From: Hemileia vastatrix
Taxonomy: Eukaryota > Basidiomycota > Pucciniomycetes > Pucciniales > Zaghouaniaceae
Direction of reading: 5' to 3'
DNA: 64,000 nucleotides
NCBI GenBank assembly: GCA_030280995.1
Contig: JASXTE010000002.1
Location: forward strand, 26,199,683-26,263,682
Shown: in pieces, positions 1-10,821 of the stretch
Layout of the letters: the number at the start of each line of letters is the position of its first letter
Numbering within the stretch: the stretch's first letter is position 1
Translations under genes and position numbers: made by a program
The notes under the pieces: generated by a model
Database searches by the model: none
What the model saw: only the letters and a program-made list of their open reading frames with translations
What the model was told of the DNA's origin: nothing

Positions 1-178
1 AAAATTGAGGGAACATTATAATTATATATTTACTTGATTTTACTTATTAATTAGTTAAAATATTATAGGTAATTTATAAAGTAAGTATAACATATAAATT
101 GAGAGGTAAAGGTGTAGCTCTACTCTAGTAAATAATTAATTACTTACTGGGTAAGTCTAGCAGCCTGGCTAAAATTAT
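1..178 (-). mobile_element. antisense LTR fragment, LTR-B-like
   Basis: Read on the minus strand from 178 downward the sequence begins TAGCCAGGCTGCTAGACTTA and continues with a TAATTAATTATTTACT-type stretch. This resembles the first part of the LTRs of the chromovirus at 28363-38153, which begin TGTCAGCCAGGCTACTAGAC. The fragment runs off the left edge. It is degraded, so the assignment rests on roughly the first 50 bases. Confidence 0.5.
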
Positions 179-302
179 TACTTATAATTAAAATATTTAT
201 ATGTAATTAATTATTTATTAATTTATAAATGCAATGTACATAAAAAAGCGCCCATATGTGATAGAATATAATGTATTATATTCTTCTTTAAATGTATATA
301 CA
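179..302 (-). mobile_element. antisense LTR-A-like fragment, left part split by copia insertion
   Basis: On the minus strand this stretch contains a GGGCGCTTTTTTATG block flanked by AT-rich sequence. It parallels the TGGCGCATTTTTTATG block of the LTR at 8290-9436. Together with 5348-5520 it forms one old LTR, in which the copia element is inserted and flanked by GTTTA on both sides. Degraded; moderate confidence. Confidence 0.5.
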
Positions 303-307
303 GTTTA

Positions 308-599
308 TGTTAATATTCTATAAGCATAACTATTTCATACTCCTATTTTTATACTTTTCTCTACCAGTAGATTGTTATATCAACATTTATATACATAACC
401 TAACCTAAGAATATTTAAGGATGTCGAGCTGTTTTTGAGCCGGCATCCAAACTTTTCTTCCTCTTATTTATTATTTACTTATTTCTCTTCTGTAGTCTCT
501 CTTTATTATTATCACTCATCCTGTCCTTGCTTGTCCCTTGCTCCTCACTTGTCCACTTAAGTCTAATAAATCACTAACATATTATATTAAATATTATCA
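308..599 (+). repeat. 5' LTR of copia element
   Basis: A 292-base direct repeat matching 4698-5007. Both copies hold the blocks TACCAGTAGATTGTTATATC and GGATGTCGAGCTGT. It ends ATTATCA, followed by GGGTTAAGAGCCC, which would be the primer-binding region, though I cannot assign a tRNA. Small differences from the 3' copy (for example one 18-base insertion in the 3' copy) show it is not recent. Confidence 0.85.
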
Positions 600-785
600 G
601 GGTTAAGAGCCCAGGGCCCCTGCATTTAATTTAGTCTGGAAACTCCTCAGTCAATTAATACGTCCTCTCCACCATCAAGCCCTTCTTCATCATCAGTATA
701 CACTGCTACCGCTGGAATGGCCTCCACCTCAAAACCCATTCAATCTTCTGACTTCTCTTGTCTCCAGGATTCCTCGAATTTCTCT

Positions 786-3700
786 GAAATTAAATGAATT
801 GAAAAATAAAAGATAAAAATTACAGCTTGTGGAAAACAGACATAAAATATGCCTTGACTGTTTGGAATCTAGACCAATTTCTTGATGAAAACTGTGCAAT
901 ACCCAATGAACCCAATCTCATGAATATTTTTAAAATTTGACAAAGACAAACTAACACAATTAAAAATGTTTATGGATAGGCCTAATCAACACAGTTTTAT
1001 CTTGGATGACAATGTGGTGGAGCCTGCACAACTGTGGAAACGCATCAAGGATCATTACACCTCAAAGTAAACTCAAAATTGTTCCTACGTGGTAAATCAA
1101 TTATTTAAAATCAAGTTTACCAAAAGTAATATTCTTGAAGCCATGAATGAATTCAGAGGAACAATGAAACTATTAAGAGAAGTTGCCCCTGATCTCTTCA
1201 GGGACAAAATTCTGTCATATATCATGGGGAACTATGTATTGAACCTTCTCCCCAAGTCGTATCAAACTGCTGCTACAATTATTCTAAGCAAATATGACAT
1301 CACCAATCAAAGGCCTACAATTGAAAAAATTTTCTCAGACATCAAAGCTGAAGTCACTCAACGTAAAGTCCTTATTTTATCTACAACTGGCACAGCTCTG
1401 GCTATGGACACAAAAGCTAAACATCTATGCTCAAAGGGCAAACATAATCCTCTTTCACAGCACTCAGAATCATCCTTCTTTCATCTTCATCCTGAGAAAC
1501 GTGACAAATCTCTCAAAAGAAATAAAGAAAGGGAACATCACGGTTCAGATAACACTCATAAAGCTCTATCAGTATTTAATGATTTACCTCATGATCATGC
1601 CATATTGGACAGTGGCGCATCTTTCTCAATCTTCAATAATCAAAAATATTTTGATATGTTTAGCAACTCAAGAACTGCTTTATCAATGGCAAACGGTGAT
1701 GAGCTAACTGCCCTTGGACAAGGCAAAGCTCTCTTCTCCTCAACCTCAGGCCACAACTTTAAAATTGATCACGCTCTCTATGAACCATCAGTAAAGGCAA
1801 ACTTAATCTCACTTGTGAACATCTTACTAGACAGATGGAGTGTCACTAATAAAAAGGGACAATTTATAATCAAAAATGGGGATACTACTCTCATCAAATG
1901 CTCATCCAAAGGACAAATATTGACATTTCCATTAGTTACAAATTCCATACTCAACTCTGTCAACTATTTCAGCTCTCCGGATGAGAAACTAAGGATACTT
2001 CACCATAACTAAGGACACCCAAATAACCAAACCATGGAAAAACTTTTCCCAGGTTTGACCTTTACTAACTTTCCATGTAAAACTTATGCACTCGCTAAAT
2101 CTCATGCTTTACCTTTCTTGGGTACTTTCCCAACTCCCGAATCTCCTCTTGACGTCATACACATGGATTTATGTGGACCAATTACTCCTGAATCTAAAGG
2201 AGGAAAGTCATACTTCTTTCATATTGTCAATGGACACTCAAGGTATTGACATGTTCAATTTCTTCAATTAAAGTCTGAGACCTTTGAAAATTATAAGAAT
2301 TTTGAAGCCCTAGTTGAAAATCAATTAGAAAAATGTGTCAAGTGTATAGTCTCAGATAATGGAGGAGAATTCGTAAATTTAACAATGAAAAATCATTTAA
2401 AAAACAAAGGAATTGTTCATCTACACACTGCTCCCTACTCACCACAACAGAACCCTATCGCTGAAAGGGGAAATCACTCAATTGTCAAAAAAGCCAAGTG
2501 TCTACTTATTGAATCTGGCCTTGACGCACAATGGTGGGCCAAAGCCATGAACACTGCCACCTTTCTCTTGAACATTCAAACTTCTTCCGCCCTTGGGAAT
2601 TATGGTACAAGAATACAAAAGTACCCACCAAGCTACACCCTTTTGGCTCCGACATGGTGTATAATCTTCAAAAACATAAACAAGTTGGTAAATTTGAAAA
2701 AGGTGGAGAGGAGGGTATATTTTTAGGCTACTGCAATGGTCATACTAATTATAAAATATATTCCCCATCCACAGACTCAATTATCATTACTCATGATGTC
2801 GAATTCCTTAATACCTTTTATATGTCAAGACAAATCTCAAAAGGAAACTCAGTAGAAACACTACTATTTCCCGACATATCTATTGATCACAACTTTAACT
2901 TTACTGAACTTACTTCCAATAACAGCAAATCTGTCAAAGACATGCCCACACCTGTTCCAGAACCAGCTGAAACTACTGAATCTAATGAAGATAACTTAGA
3001 ATTAGATGATCCTAAAACTAAACAGTATGAATACATTCCTTACGACACTAGACCAAGTAAAGAAATATCTTCTCAAATTGACCCTTCAAATATCTTAACC
3101 ACTAAACATAGAGCAAATGTTGCATGCATGATTGTTACACCTTTTGATACTCCTCAGAATTACCATGAAGCACTAAATTCTCCTGAAAGTGACAAATGGT
3201 TGAAAGCCATAAACTCCAAATTGAAAAGCATAAGTCACCATTGAGTATGGGAAGAATCTACCTTACCATAAAATAATCACTTGATAGGAACAACATGGAA
3301 CTTTAAGAAGAAAACTGATTCAGATGGAAATAAAATTAAATATAAAGCTTGTCTTTGGGCTCAAGGTTTCTCACAATTAGAAGGTTTTTAATACAATAAA
3401 ACTTATGCTCCTACTGGTTGACTTTCTACTCTTCGATTTCTTCTTGGACTTTCCACCTACAAAGACTGGGAACTGTGTCAAATGGATGTGAAATCCGCTT
3501 TCCTACATGGAAACCTCAATGAAGACATCTATCTTCGATATCCACAAGGATACATGCCTAAAAACTAAAACTTTTGTCTCCATCTCAAAAAATCTCTATA
3601 TGGCCTAAAGCAAAGTCCTTGCTGCTGGTAAAATAAACTAACAAGCTTTTTCACCAGTATTAACTTCAAAGCTAGTGTTTCTGACCCTTGCTCATTTCTT

Positions 3701-4686
3701 CACAATGACCATAACAATCCTTGCTATGTGTTCATTCACGTCAACAATCTCATCATTGGTGGCTCCTCAATCAACATCTTTAAGGAAAAGATAAGTCAAG
3801 TCTTTGACATCAGTGATCAAGGTGACCTTAATTGGATACTTGGCATGAATATTATCCGCAATTGAACTGAGAGAACTATTAATCTCACTCAACAACTATA
3901 CATCCAAAAATTATTAAACAAATTCAATCATTCGAATTGTCGAACCATCATCACCCCTCTTGTACCCAACTCTCAGTTTTCCCAAAATGACAGCCATAAA
4001 TTAACCAACCTCTTCAATTACCAAAGGGCCATAAGCCTACTGAATTACTTAGTCCTGTGTATCAGACCTGACTTGGCGTTTGCAGCTAGTTCCTTGGCTC
4101 AACACCTTAATCATCCAACTGAGAAGCAAATAGTTGCATTTTTCCACATCTTACATTACTTACAACTAACCAAGGAATATTGCCTCACTCTTGGAAAAGT
4201 TCCAAACTCTGCACTTGGATCTTTAACATGATTTGCTGACTCCAATTACAACAAATCCCCCAATTCAAAATCCATTTCTGGCTCTTTGGTCTTTCACTTA
4301 GGGCTACTTAGCTGTCGTTCCTGTAAGCAACAGTCAGTATCCTTATCAATGTCGGAATCTGAGTACTATGCCATGACTGAATGCAGTCAAGATTTACTGT
4401 GGGCAAGAGAACTATTTAATGATTTCTCAATTCCTCTTCTTTTAACTCAATTAAATGGCAACAACCAAGGCGCAATAAATTGAGCCTTAAATCCCTTATA
4501 TCAACACCAAACTCGTCACATTATACTAAAGTTTGCTGGTTGCGTGAATTAGTCAATACTCAACAAATTACTATACAATACGTCTCTACCAATAATATGA
4601 TAGTTGATATCCTTACAAAACCTTTATCTAGAGAAAAACATCATGAATTCTTAAGTAACTTAAGCTTGTGTCCATTGCCGTCTTGA
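786..4686 (+). pseudogene. copia gag-pol polyprotein, multiply interrupted
   Basis: The gag remnant (about 815-1350) includes LWKRIKDHYTSK. The protease signature HAILDSGASF lies near 1600. Integrase residues are readable as IHMDLCGP (about 2160), VSDNGGEF (about 2350) and NPIAERGN (about 2450). RT blocks WNFKKKTDSDG and QMDVKSAFLHGN follow at 3300-3510, and RNase H sequence including SMSESEYYAMTE lies near 4350. The RT catalytic YVDD position reads HVNN (about 3740), so both catalytic aspartates are gone. In-frame stops occur near 2247, 3242, 3389, 3420, 3567, 3631, 3864, 4229 and 4481, and the frame changes near 2600 and 4490. This is a dead copy. Confidence 0.9.
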
Positions 4687-4697
4687 GCACGGGTGGG

Positions 4698-5342
4698 TGT
4701 TAATATTCTATAAGCGTAACTATTTCATACTCCTATTTTGATACTTTTCTCTACCAGTAGATTGTTATATCAACAGTTATATACATAACCTAACCTAAGC
4801 ATATTTAAGGATGTCGAGCTGTTATTGAGCCGGCATCCAAACTTTTCTTCCTCTTATTCATTATTTACTTATTTCTCTTCTCTAATCTCTCTTTATTATT
4901 ATCACTTGTCCTATCCTTGCTTGTCCCTTGCTTCTCACTCGTCCATTCCTAGTCCATTGTCCACTTAAGTCTAATATATCACTAACATATTATATTAAAT
5001 ATTATCAGGTAACATGTATGTGCTCTGCGACTGTAATGAATCCAAACTTTTTGTCCTCTTATATATTATTTACTTATTTCTCTTCTCTAGTCTCTCTTTA
5101 TTATTATCGCTTTTCCTGTCCTTGCTTGTCCCTTGCTCCTCACTCGTCCACTCCTAGTCCATTTTCCACTTAATTCTAATATATTGCAAACATATTATAT
5201 TAAATATTATCAGGTAACATTCTCTCTTTATTATTATCACTTGTCCTGTCCTTGCTTGTCCCTTGCTCCTCACTTGTCCACTCCTAGTCCATTGTCCACT
5301 TAAGTCTAATATATCACTAACATATTATATTAAATATTATCA
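4698..5342 (+). repeat. 3' LTR of copia element, with two extra partial tandem tails
   Basis: The LTR proper runs 4698-5007, preceded by the purine-rich GGGTGGG that would prime plus-strand synthesis. Its 3' part is repeated about 5040-5212 and again about 5221-5342. Each tail carries TCTCTCTTTATTATTATC, CTTGTCCCTTGCT and the terminal ATTAAATATTATCA, joined by GGTAACAT. The target duplication lies after the third tail, so the expansion belongs to the element. Confidence 0.85.
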
Positions 5343-5347
5343 GTTTA

Positions 5348-5520
5348 TATAGTAATAAAATTTATATAACACTTACTTTAATAATATTATTATAATATTG
5401 TTATATGCTTCTATTTTTGAATATAATATTAATTTGTATATATAATTTGCATACATTTTTGCTATCATTTATGTCCAAGTAATTTAACATAAGATTTACT
5501 GGACTCCTGGGATAGCCTGG
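5348..5520 (-). mobile_element. antisense LTR-A-like fragment, right part (5' end of LTR)
   Basis: On the minus strand the segment starts CCAGGCTATCCCAGGAGTCC and then CAGTAAAT, close to the first 30 bases of the LTR-A copies at 8290 and 31186. The terminal TGTC itself is mutated. It is the other half of the LTR broken by the copia insertion. Confidence 0.55.
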
Positions 5521-5579
5521 GTAAAAATAACTCTCTATATGTCTCAAAATTTATTATTCCCTTCTTTCTCAGTTTCCAC

Positions 5580-6240
5580 AATCCCTTAAACCCTTTTGTT
5601 AGAATATTTTGGCATTTTTGTGCTTTTTTTGGAGTTTTTTGGCTTTTATTGGTGTTTTTAGGTGTTAATTGAAATTGTTTGATTTTGTAGTTATTTTTTG
5701 GTGGAATTTATTGGAATTTAAGGAATCATTGTTTGCTATTTTTTAGCAGCATTTAATTCTGATTTTGGCATCACTGCTTAGCATTTTTTGGAAGTGTTTT
5801 TGTTGGTGTTTATTGGAATTTATTAGCAGTTTTCTTTTCTATCATTTAGCAGAATTTTTTGCTCATCTTGGAGTTGTTTCTTGCTATTTTTTCAGTGTTT
5901 TTATTGGAATTTATAAAAAAAAATTTGGTATATTTTTCATTTTCTTTTAGCTGCATTTATTTCTGATTTTGGTGGTGTTTTTTTAATGTTTTTTGAAGTG
6001 TTTTTATTTATTTTTTAGTGTCATTTATGGTGGTGTTTTTTGTACTTGTTTAAAAGAGTTTATTTCTGATTTTGGCATAATTACTTTGGCATTATTTAGT
6101 AGAGTTTTTTGCTATCATTTAGAAGATTTTATGGGCATTTTTTAGCCATTGTTGGGGATGTTTATTGGCTTTTTTGAAGGCTTTGTTTAGCATTTTTTTA
6201 GGAATTTTTGATGGAAATTTTTGGCTTTATAGAATGGTTT
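5580..6240. repeat. degenerate TG-rich tandem repeat
   Basis: A run of imperfect units such as TTTTTTGGCATTTTT, TTGGTGTTTTTAGG, TTTTTAGCAGCATTT and TTTTTTGCTATCATTT. On the + strand it is nearly all T and G with scattered GCA and GGAATTTATT. It resembles the edges of the large repeat at 46518-49437 (TTTTGCTGGCATTTTT, TTTTGCTATTGTTT) and is probably an older, decayed array of the same type. Open frames across it are low-complexity and not genes. Confidence 0.6.
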
Positions 6241-6249
6241 CAACCCAGA

Positions 6250-7600
6250 TCAATAGAGATGGATACAGTTCCTCTTCATTATATTCTATAACTTCAATCA
6301 ATTCCTTATCACTTTCTTCACTATCTTCAGTCTCATTTTCAATTAACAAAAAAATACAAAAATTCAGAAAATAAATTTAAAGAAAGAAAAAAAATAGTGT
6401 GACGCTTTCTTTTTTCACTTAACTAGTATCAATTTTTTCAGAACTAGTATTTTTGAGAAGAAAAAGTATCCTAATCATTTAACAGAAAATATCAAAGTCT
6501 TACCAAAAGAGGATGGCTATCTAGTTATAGCAGTTTTCAGTAATGGTTTCAAGCCTCAATTTATTTTGCAGCTTTGTTCTTTTAATGGAGCTCAAGATGA
6601 AGATTTTAATTGCTTTCCATATCTTTTCTCTACTTTATATAAAATGGCTTTGGTTAGGAAATATTTAATCAATAAAAACAAGCATGAAGGGAGTATGACA
6701 CCATGTGCAAGCAGCTGATATTCCACTTCAGTGTTGCACCAATGCTGCATGAGGTTCTTTTTAAAACTGGCCCACAGTGTCAGCTGAGTTTTCCTCATAA
6801 TAACCAAATGTGTTTTTTTATGTTATCCCATAATACCTAATATCTTTCTGCATTTATCTATTTGCACATACTACTCAATAACCAGAACCTTTTTACATAA
6901 ATTTCATTCAATCATAAAAAAAAGTAATATTGGCCAGAAGTTTTTTGAACTTGTAAATTAAATACTAGTCACTCAAATAAATACTATATTAATTATATAT
7001 GTGAAGAAATAACATTACAAACTGAATTTTTTCTGGGGAATAAATAGAGAAAAAAGAATATTTGAAAGTAAAAACATCTGCAGCTGATATATAAGTATAA
7101 AATTGCACAACAATGTAAATCATAACTAGATTAATTGACAATTTATCATTTGAAACATCAGATTAAAGGACTTCTTTACTAATACAATTAATAAATGCCA
7201 CAAAGGTAGGTTTGTATATATGTTTTCTTGATCAAAAGGAAAGCACTGTTCTGAATTAATACTATCTTCATCAGTATTTCACCACAAAAGTGCTTCATCC
7301 TCTTCAAATAACAGTTTAAACATCTAAAAAAATATTTCTGACAAAGATGGAAGGCTATATGAGGGCTGGTGACTCTTCTGGAAAAAATTAATCTTAGATG
7401 ATGAAATATTAGATGATGAGATTTTGCTGCCATTTTTTTTTGTATTTTGATGCTGATAAGGTGAGATCTTTCAAGTATCTATGAATACTGTCTAGTCTGT
7501 TCTGATGTTTCATACAATTTTCACAATTAATATAACATCTGTTGACTTCTTCTCCCTCAGAATTGAGTATGGTGGGCCTAGAGCACATTGTGAAATCACA
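6250..7600 (-). pseudogene. degenerate copy of the Tet-like-gene repeat (copy 2)
   Basis: On the minus strand, 7050 down to about 6700 aligns with 18400-18660: both hold TTCACATATATAAT, AAAACTTCTGGCCAATATTA, TTATGGGATAACATAAAAAA and ATGAGAAAAACTCAGCTGAC. The last encodes MRKTQLTL in both copies. Farther upstream (about 7600-7430) a minus-strand frame reads GEEVNRCYINCENCMKHQN, a cysteine-rich stretch. Downstream, 6374-6250 encodes an acidic stretch ETEDSEESDKELIEV. No intact reading frame remains. Confidence 0.5.
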
Positions 7601-7989
7601 AATGATTAGAGAGGTTTTTTAATCTGATTCAGTGTCCATGGTGGTAAAATAGTTGTAGTTTTTAACCACAATTGAATAATGTTGTCAGTGTATCTATTAT
7701 TTAAGTATGATATAATAGTATTTATTTATGGTCCTACTACTTATTGATAAATGATTCAGTGATTAAACATCAGGGGAAGACTAACAAAATACTTATACTC
7801 AAATAAAACTCACAATACTTGGATTTAAATGCATGCTAGTGGTGGAAAATAGATAAATATAATATAGTTATAGCTTATATAAAGATAGTATCAATTTATA
7901 ATCGCTTTATAATATATTTCTAAATGCTAATAATTGTATTTTAGTGTTTGTTTGAATTTTAGTAAGTGAATGATGTCTCATACACCACA
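7601..7989. other. no gene seen
   Basis: AT-rich sequence between the decayed Tet-type repeat and the palindrome-ended element. I see no coding frame, LTR end or RNA gene. Confidence 0.4.
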
Positions 7990-8236
7990 CAATATGGGGG
8001 GCGGACTTGCTAGCAAGTCCGCAACCTTGGACCCAAACTCACCATAGATTGAACACACATTGAGCTATTGATAAAGGAGCCATACAATCAGGAATGAACA
8101 CCACTCAGAAGAACAGTTTTAGGTGGGTGTTCAAGTAGAGTTCAGTATGGGTTCAGTATGAGTTCAGTCTGAGTTCCATCTGAGTTCCATCTGAGTTCAG
8201 GTTGAGGACTTGCTAGCAAGTCCACCCCCTATATTG
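7990..8236. mobile_element. small non-autonomous element with palindromic termini
   Basis: The left end CAATATGGGGGGCGGACTTG and the reverse complement of the right end (CAATATAGGGGGTGGACTTG) form inverted repeats of about 35 bases. Each end is itself a palindrome centred on TTGCTAGCAA: 22 bases at 8001-8022 and 18 bases at 8206-8223. Between them is a short tandem array (about 8136-8205) of 11-base units like AGTTCAGTCTG. There is no coding capacity. I cannot name the superfamily. Confidence 0.65.
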
Positions 8237-8289
8237 CGTAGTGATAACCGTCAAAATCCTCCCTTACCTATACCAAAATCCACTGGAGT

Positions 8290-9436
8290 TGTCAGCCAGG
8301 CTATTTCAGGAGTCCAGTAATTAATATATAAATTATAATACCTTAAAAAGTAGGTAAGACTTGTATTTAATGAATATAACTTAATATTTTATTGCATAAT
8401 GAAATTATATAAGAATTTTATTATATACAAGTGTTACATTAAATTTATTGGTTATATATATTTTTATATATAATTAAATTAAGCATAATAGAATATATTC
8501 TACAAATAATGGCGCATTTTTTATGTATTTAATAATTATAAATTTATACTTAATTAATTAAAAAACATATATTATAATTACAAGTGTAAATTTGATTTAT
8601 AATATATTTAAATTAATTACTTAAATTTATATATTAAATAATACCTCTCATATGATACTAAACAATAATTAAGGACGCTTCTTTTGACCCTTAATTGTGT
8701 AGAAAAAAGAAAACAAATAAATTAATTTGCCTGAATTGAGATTAATTGCTTGTTTTGTTGCGTCAAATTATTCTTTTGTTTCACTTAAAATGTCCTCTAA
8801 TCAGGATGGACCATCTGTTGGGAATTATATTTCTCATAGTTCCTATGTTTCCACTCTTGTTTAGTTATTTACTATTGTCACTTACTGATTTGGGGATTAA
8901 TGGCGGGGAAATTTGATTCTTAATTGGGCTTTTAATTAATTGTTTCATGTTTTTCTCTATATTGTTATGTTTCATTTACTCTTTTTGATATATTTGTTTT
9001 ATTCCTTTCTAATCATTGTATTTACTGATATAGTAGCGCTTCAGAGGACCCATTGCCTATAAAAGGGCCTTGGATAATCCCCTGTAGCCTCATCACTTAT
9101 TATACACTCAACAATTTAAATACAATTTTTATATTACGTTTATATTCTTTTTATTAGTAATAAAATTCTAATTAAAATTCTATATAACAATTTAAAGGTT
9201 GCTCTAAGTCTGATAGTAATTATTTTGGTTGCCGCGCAGAATTCTTACTTAAAATAATATTAATATTAATAAAACCAACTTGTTGTCACCTCCCAGCTCA
9301 CTTATCGTTGTTTTCCTCTCAATAAATTAAATAATCTTATTAAATCTTATTTTTTTTATTACCCATACCATTTTGCTCCTTCTCCTCCTCTCATTCCTTC
9401 TTCCTTTTTCTCCTTCTTCTAGACGACCGGCCGACA
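8290..9436 (+). repeat. 5' LTR of chromovirus 1 (LTR-A)
   Basis: An 1147-base LTR with TGTC...GACA termini. The 5' two thirds are strongly AT-rich and the last 100 bases are pyrimidine-rich (CCTTCTCCTCCTCTC). Downstream of the TATA box is a GCCGCGCAGAATTC block shared by all LTR-A copies here. Confidence 0.95.
9058..9064 (+). promoter_or_regulatory. TATA box of the 5' LTR-A
   Basis: TATAAAA in the context CCTATAAAAGGGCC, followed 50 bases on by TTATTATACACTCAACA, the likely transcription start zone. The same box occurs in the 3' LTR (17111-17117) and the solo LTR (31946-31952). Related TATAAAAGG boxes sit in the other LTR families at 28860, 37865 and 51004. Confidence 0.7.
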
Positions 9437-10139
9437 ACTGAGGGCCTTTCCAAACGACGACGACGATCGAAGCCTGGCGACGAACGACAAAACGCACGGA
9501 CCACCTAGCAACACGAAACTTTTGCCGCGACTGTGTTTCGAACTTGGGTTCGACATATTAGGTTTATATAATATTAATTTTTATATTATTTTGAAGTGAT
9601 TTTTCGATCACTATAGTAAGTTCACCTTTGCGCCTCTCACTCATATTACTATATTTTTATTGCAATAACAGTGATTGTGGCTTAATTGCTGATTCACTGA
9701 GTGTAAGTGTTCAATTTTTAAAATTTTTTTTTTTTTTTTCCTAGTTGACCATTATAGAGTGTTAAATCCTCTTAGTCCTAGAAGAATTGCAATATTATTA
9801 TTAATACAAATTGAATTATTAATTTAATTTTTTTTTTATTATTAATTATTGTTAATTTTGGTTGACTTAAAAGTACATTGTGCTTAGTCCCAAATATATT
9901 GCCATATTTGATATTGGTAATTAATTGGTTGAATTAACTTACTTGTTATTCCCAATTTAACCTTGCAATCCATTTTTTTTTTTAAAAAATAAATTTTTTA
10001 ATTATTACTTTATATTAAAATTGGTTTTTCTATAATTTAATTAATTAAATATTTTTTTTTTATTATTTGGAGCAATTATTGACTAACTTTTATTATTTGC
10101 TTATAAAGTAAAAAGTAAAATTTAAATCTTCCCACCAGT
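9437..10139 (+). other. leader of chromovirus 1 with putative primer-binding region
   Basis: Directly after the LTR comes ACTGAGGGCCTTTCCAAACG. The other chromovirus has TTGAGAGCCTTTCCGAAG at the same place, so this is the likely primer-binding zone. Further on (9521-9560) TTTGCCGCGACTGTGTTTCG and AACTTGGGTTCG resemble the antisense of a tRNA acceptor and T arm. The remainder is AT-rich with several poly-T runs and ends at the gag start codon. Confidence 0.5.
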
Positions 10140-10821
10140 ATGTCCAACAATTTGGCAGAAAAAATGGATAACATGCAAGTGGATGAGATAGAAATTGACT
10201 ATGATGCTGACACTGTAAGTTCTTCTAAAGTTGGTCATAAAAAATCTTATGTTAACACTAAGACTTCACATACTGCAGGATGTGGAAATGACAGGAAATG
10301 CAAACAAACCAAACCCCCTTCCCCCAGTACCACAGAAGGAAGTAAAGCCTCTAGTGCCTCAAGAAGGTCTTCCAAAAGGCTTCAAAATAAAAAAGCTTCC
10401 TCTGCCACAACAAATCAGCAACCTATCCAGTCATATAAAAGAGTTGAAGACAGACAATATGACGTACAAAGCAAAGGTAGACACATTGTGGGATCAGGTC
10501 CAAGAACTCAGGAACCAGATTCAGGCCCAGGCCCCTCATCAGTTGCCTCCCAATCAGCCTCAGCTTCAAGCTCAGCCTTCACAGCCACCCAGCTCAACCA
10601 TCCAAAATCCAAATACTATGGAAGTAGAGCAATGGAAATGGGATTATCTAATGAGTCACTACCAACAGAATGTGCAACACCCTCCTCATCATCAGCCTGG
10701 CCCATCCAGAACACCCAATTTCCATCCACCTCCTCATCCCTACCAACAAGGCAGGAGAAAGAAGGCCCAAACACAATCCCAAACCCAGTCCCAGGGGAAG
10801 TTTCCTCCTCTGCCATGGTAA
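10140..10821 (+). CDS. spliced small protein in an alternative gag frame, chromovirus 1
   Basis: Exon 1 (10140-10214, 25 codons, phase 0) can be joined to 10279 by removing a 64-base GT-AG intron. Because 64 is not a multiple of 3, translation enters the +1 frame, open to a TAA at 10819-10821. The product is about 205 residues: DVEMTG, then GLPKGFKIKKLPLPQQISNL, a short coiled coil, a Pro/Gln-rich stretch, VEQWKWDYLMSHYQQ, and PPLPW at the end. The same string of motifs (LPKGFKIKK, KWQWDWLNTQW, AGPSR, HPYQGG) occurs in the spliced frame of chromovirus 2 and of the minus-strand gypsy at 54.8-55.8 kb. That conservation makes this frame a real product rather than a shadow. Function unknown; a Gag-like or RNA-binding role is a guess. 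Confidence 0.65.

Larger units (their letters stand above)
308..5342 (+). mobile_element. Ty1/copia retrotransposon, decayed, with target site duplication
   Basis: The element starts TGTTAATATT at 308 and ends AATATTATCA at 5342, imperfect inverted termini. The five bases before it (303-307, GTTTA) are repeated directly after it (5343-5347), which fixes both ends. The internal region encodes gag, aspartic protease, integrase, reverse transcriptase and RNase H in the copia order, integrase before RT. The reading frame has many stops and frame changes, so the element cannot be autonomous. The 3' LTR is expanded by partial tandem copies. It interrupts an older antisense LTR. Confidence 0.9.

Noticed and set aside
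9530..9560. A functional tRNA gene in the chromovirus leader
   Set aside because: Only T-arm and D-arm-like pieces are present; no acceptor stem pairs and the anticodon arm cannot be folded.
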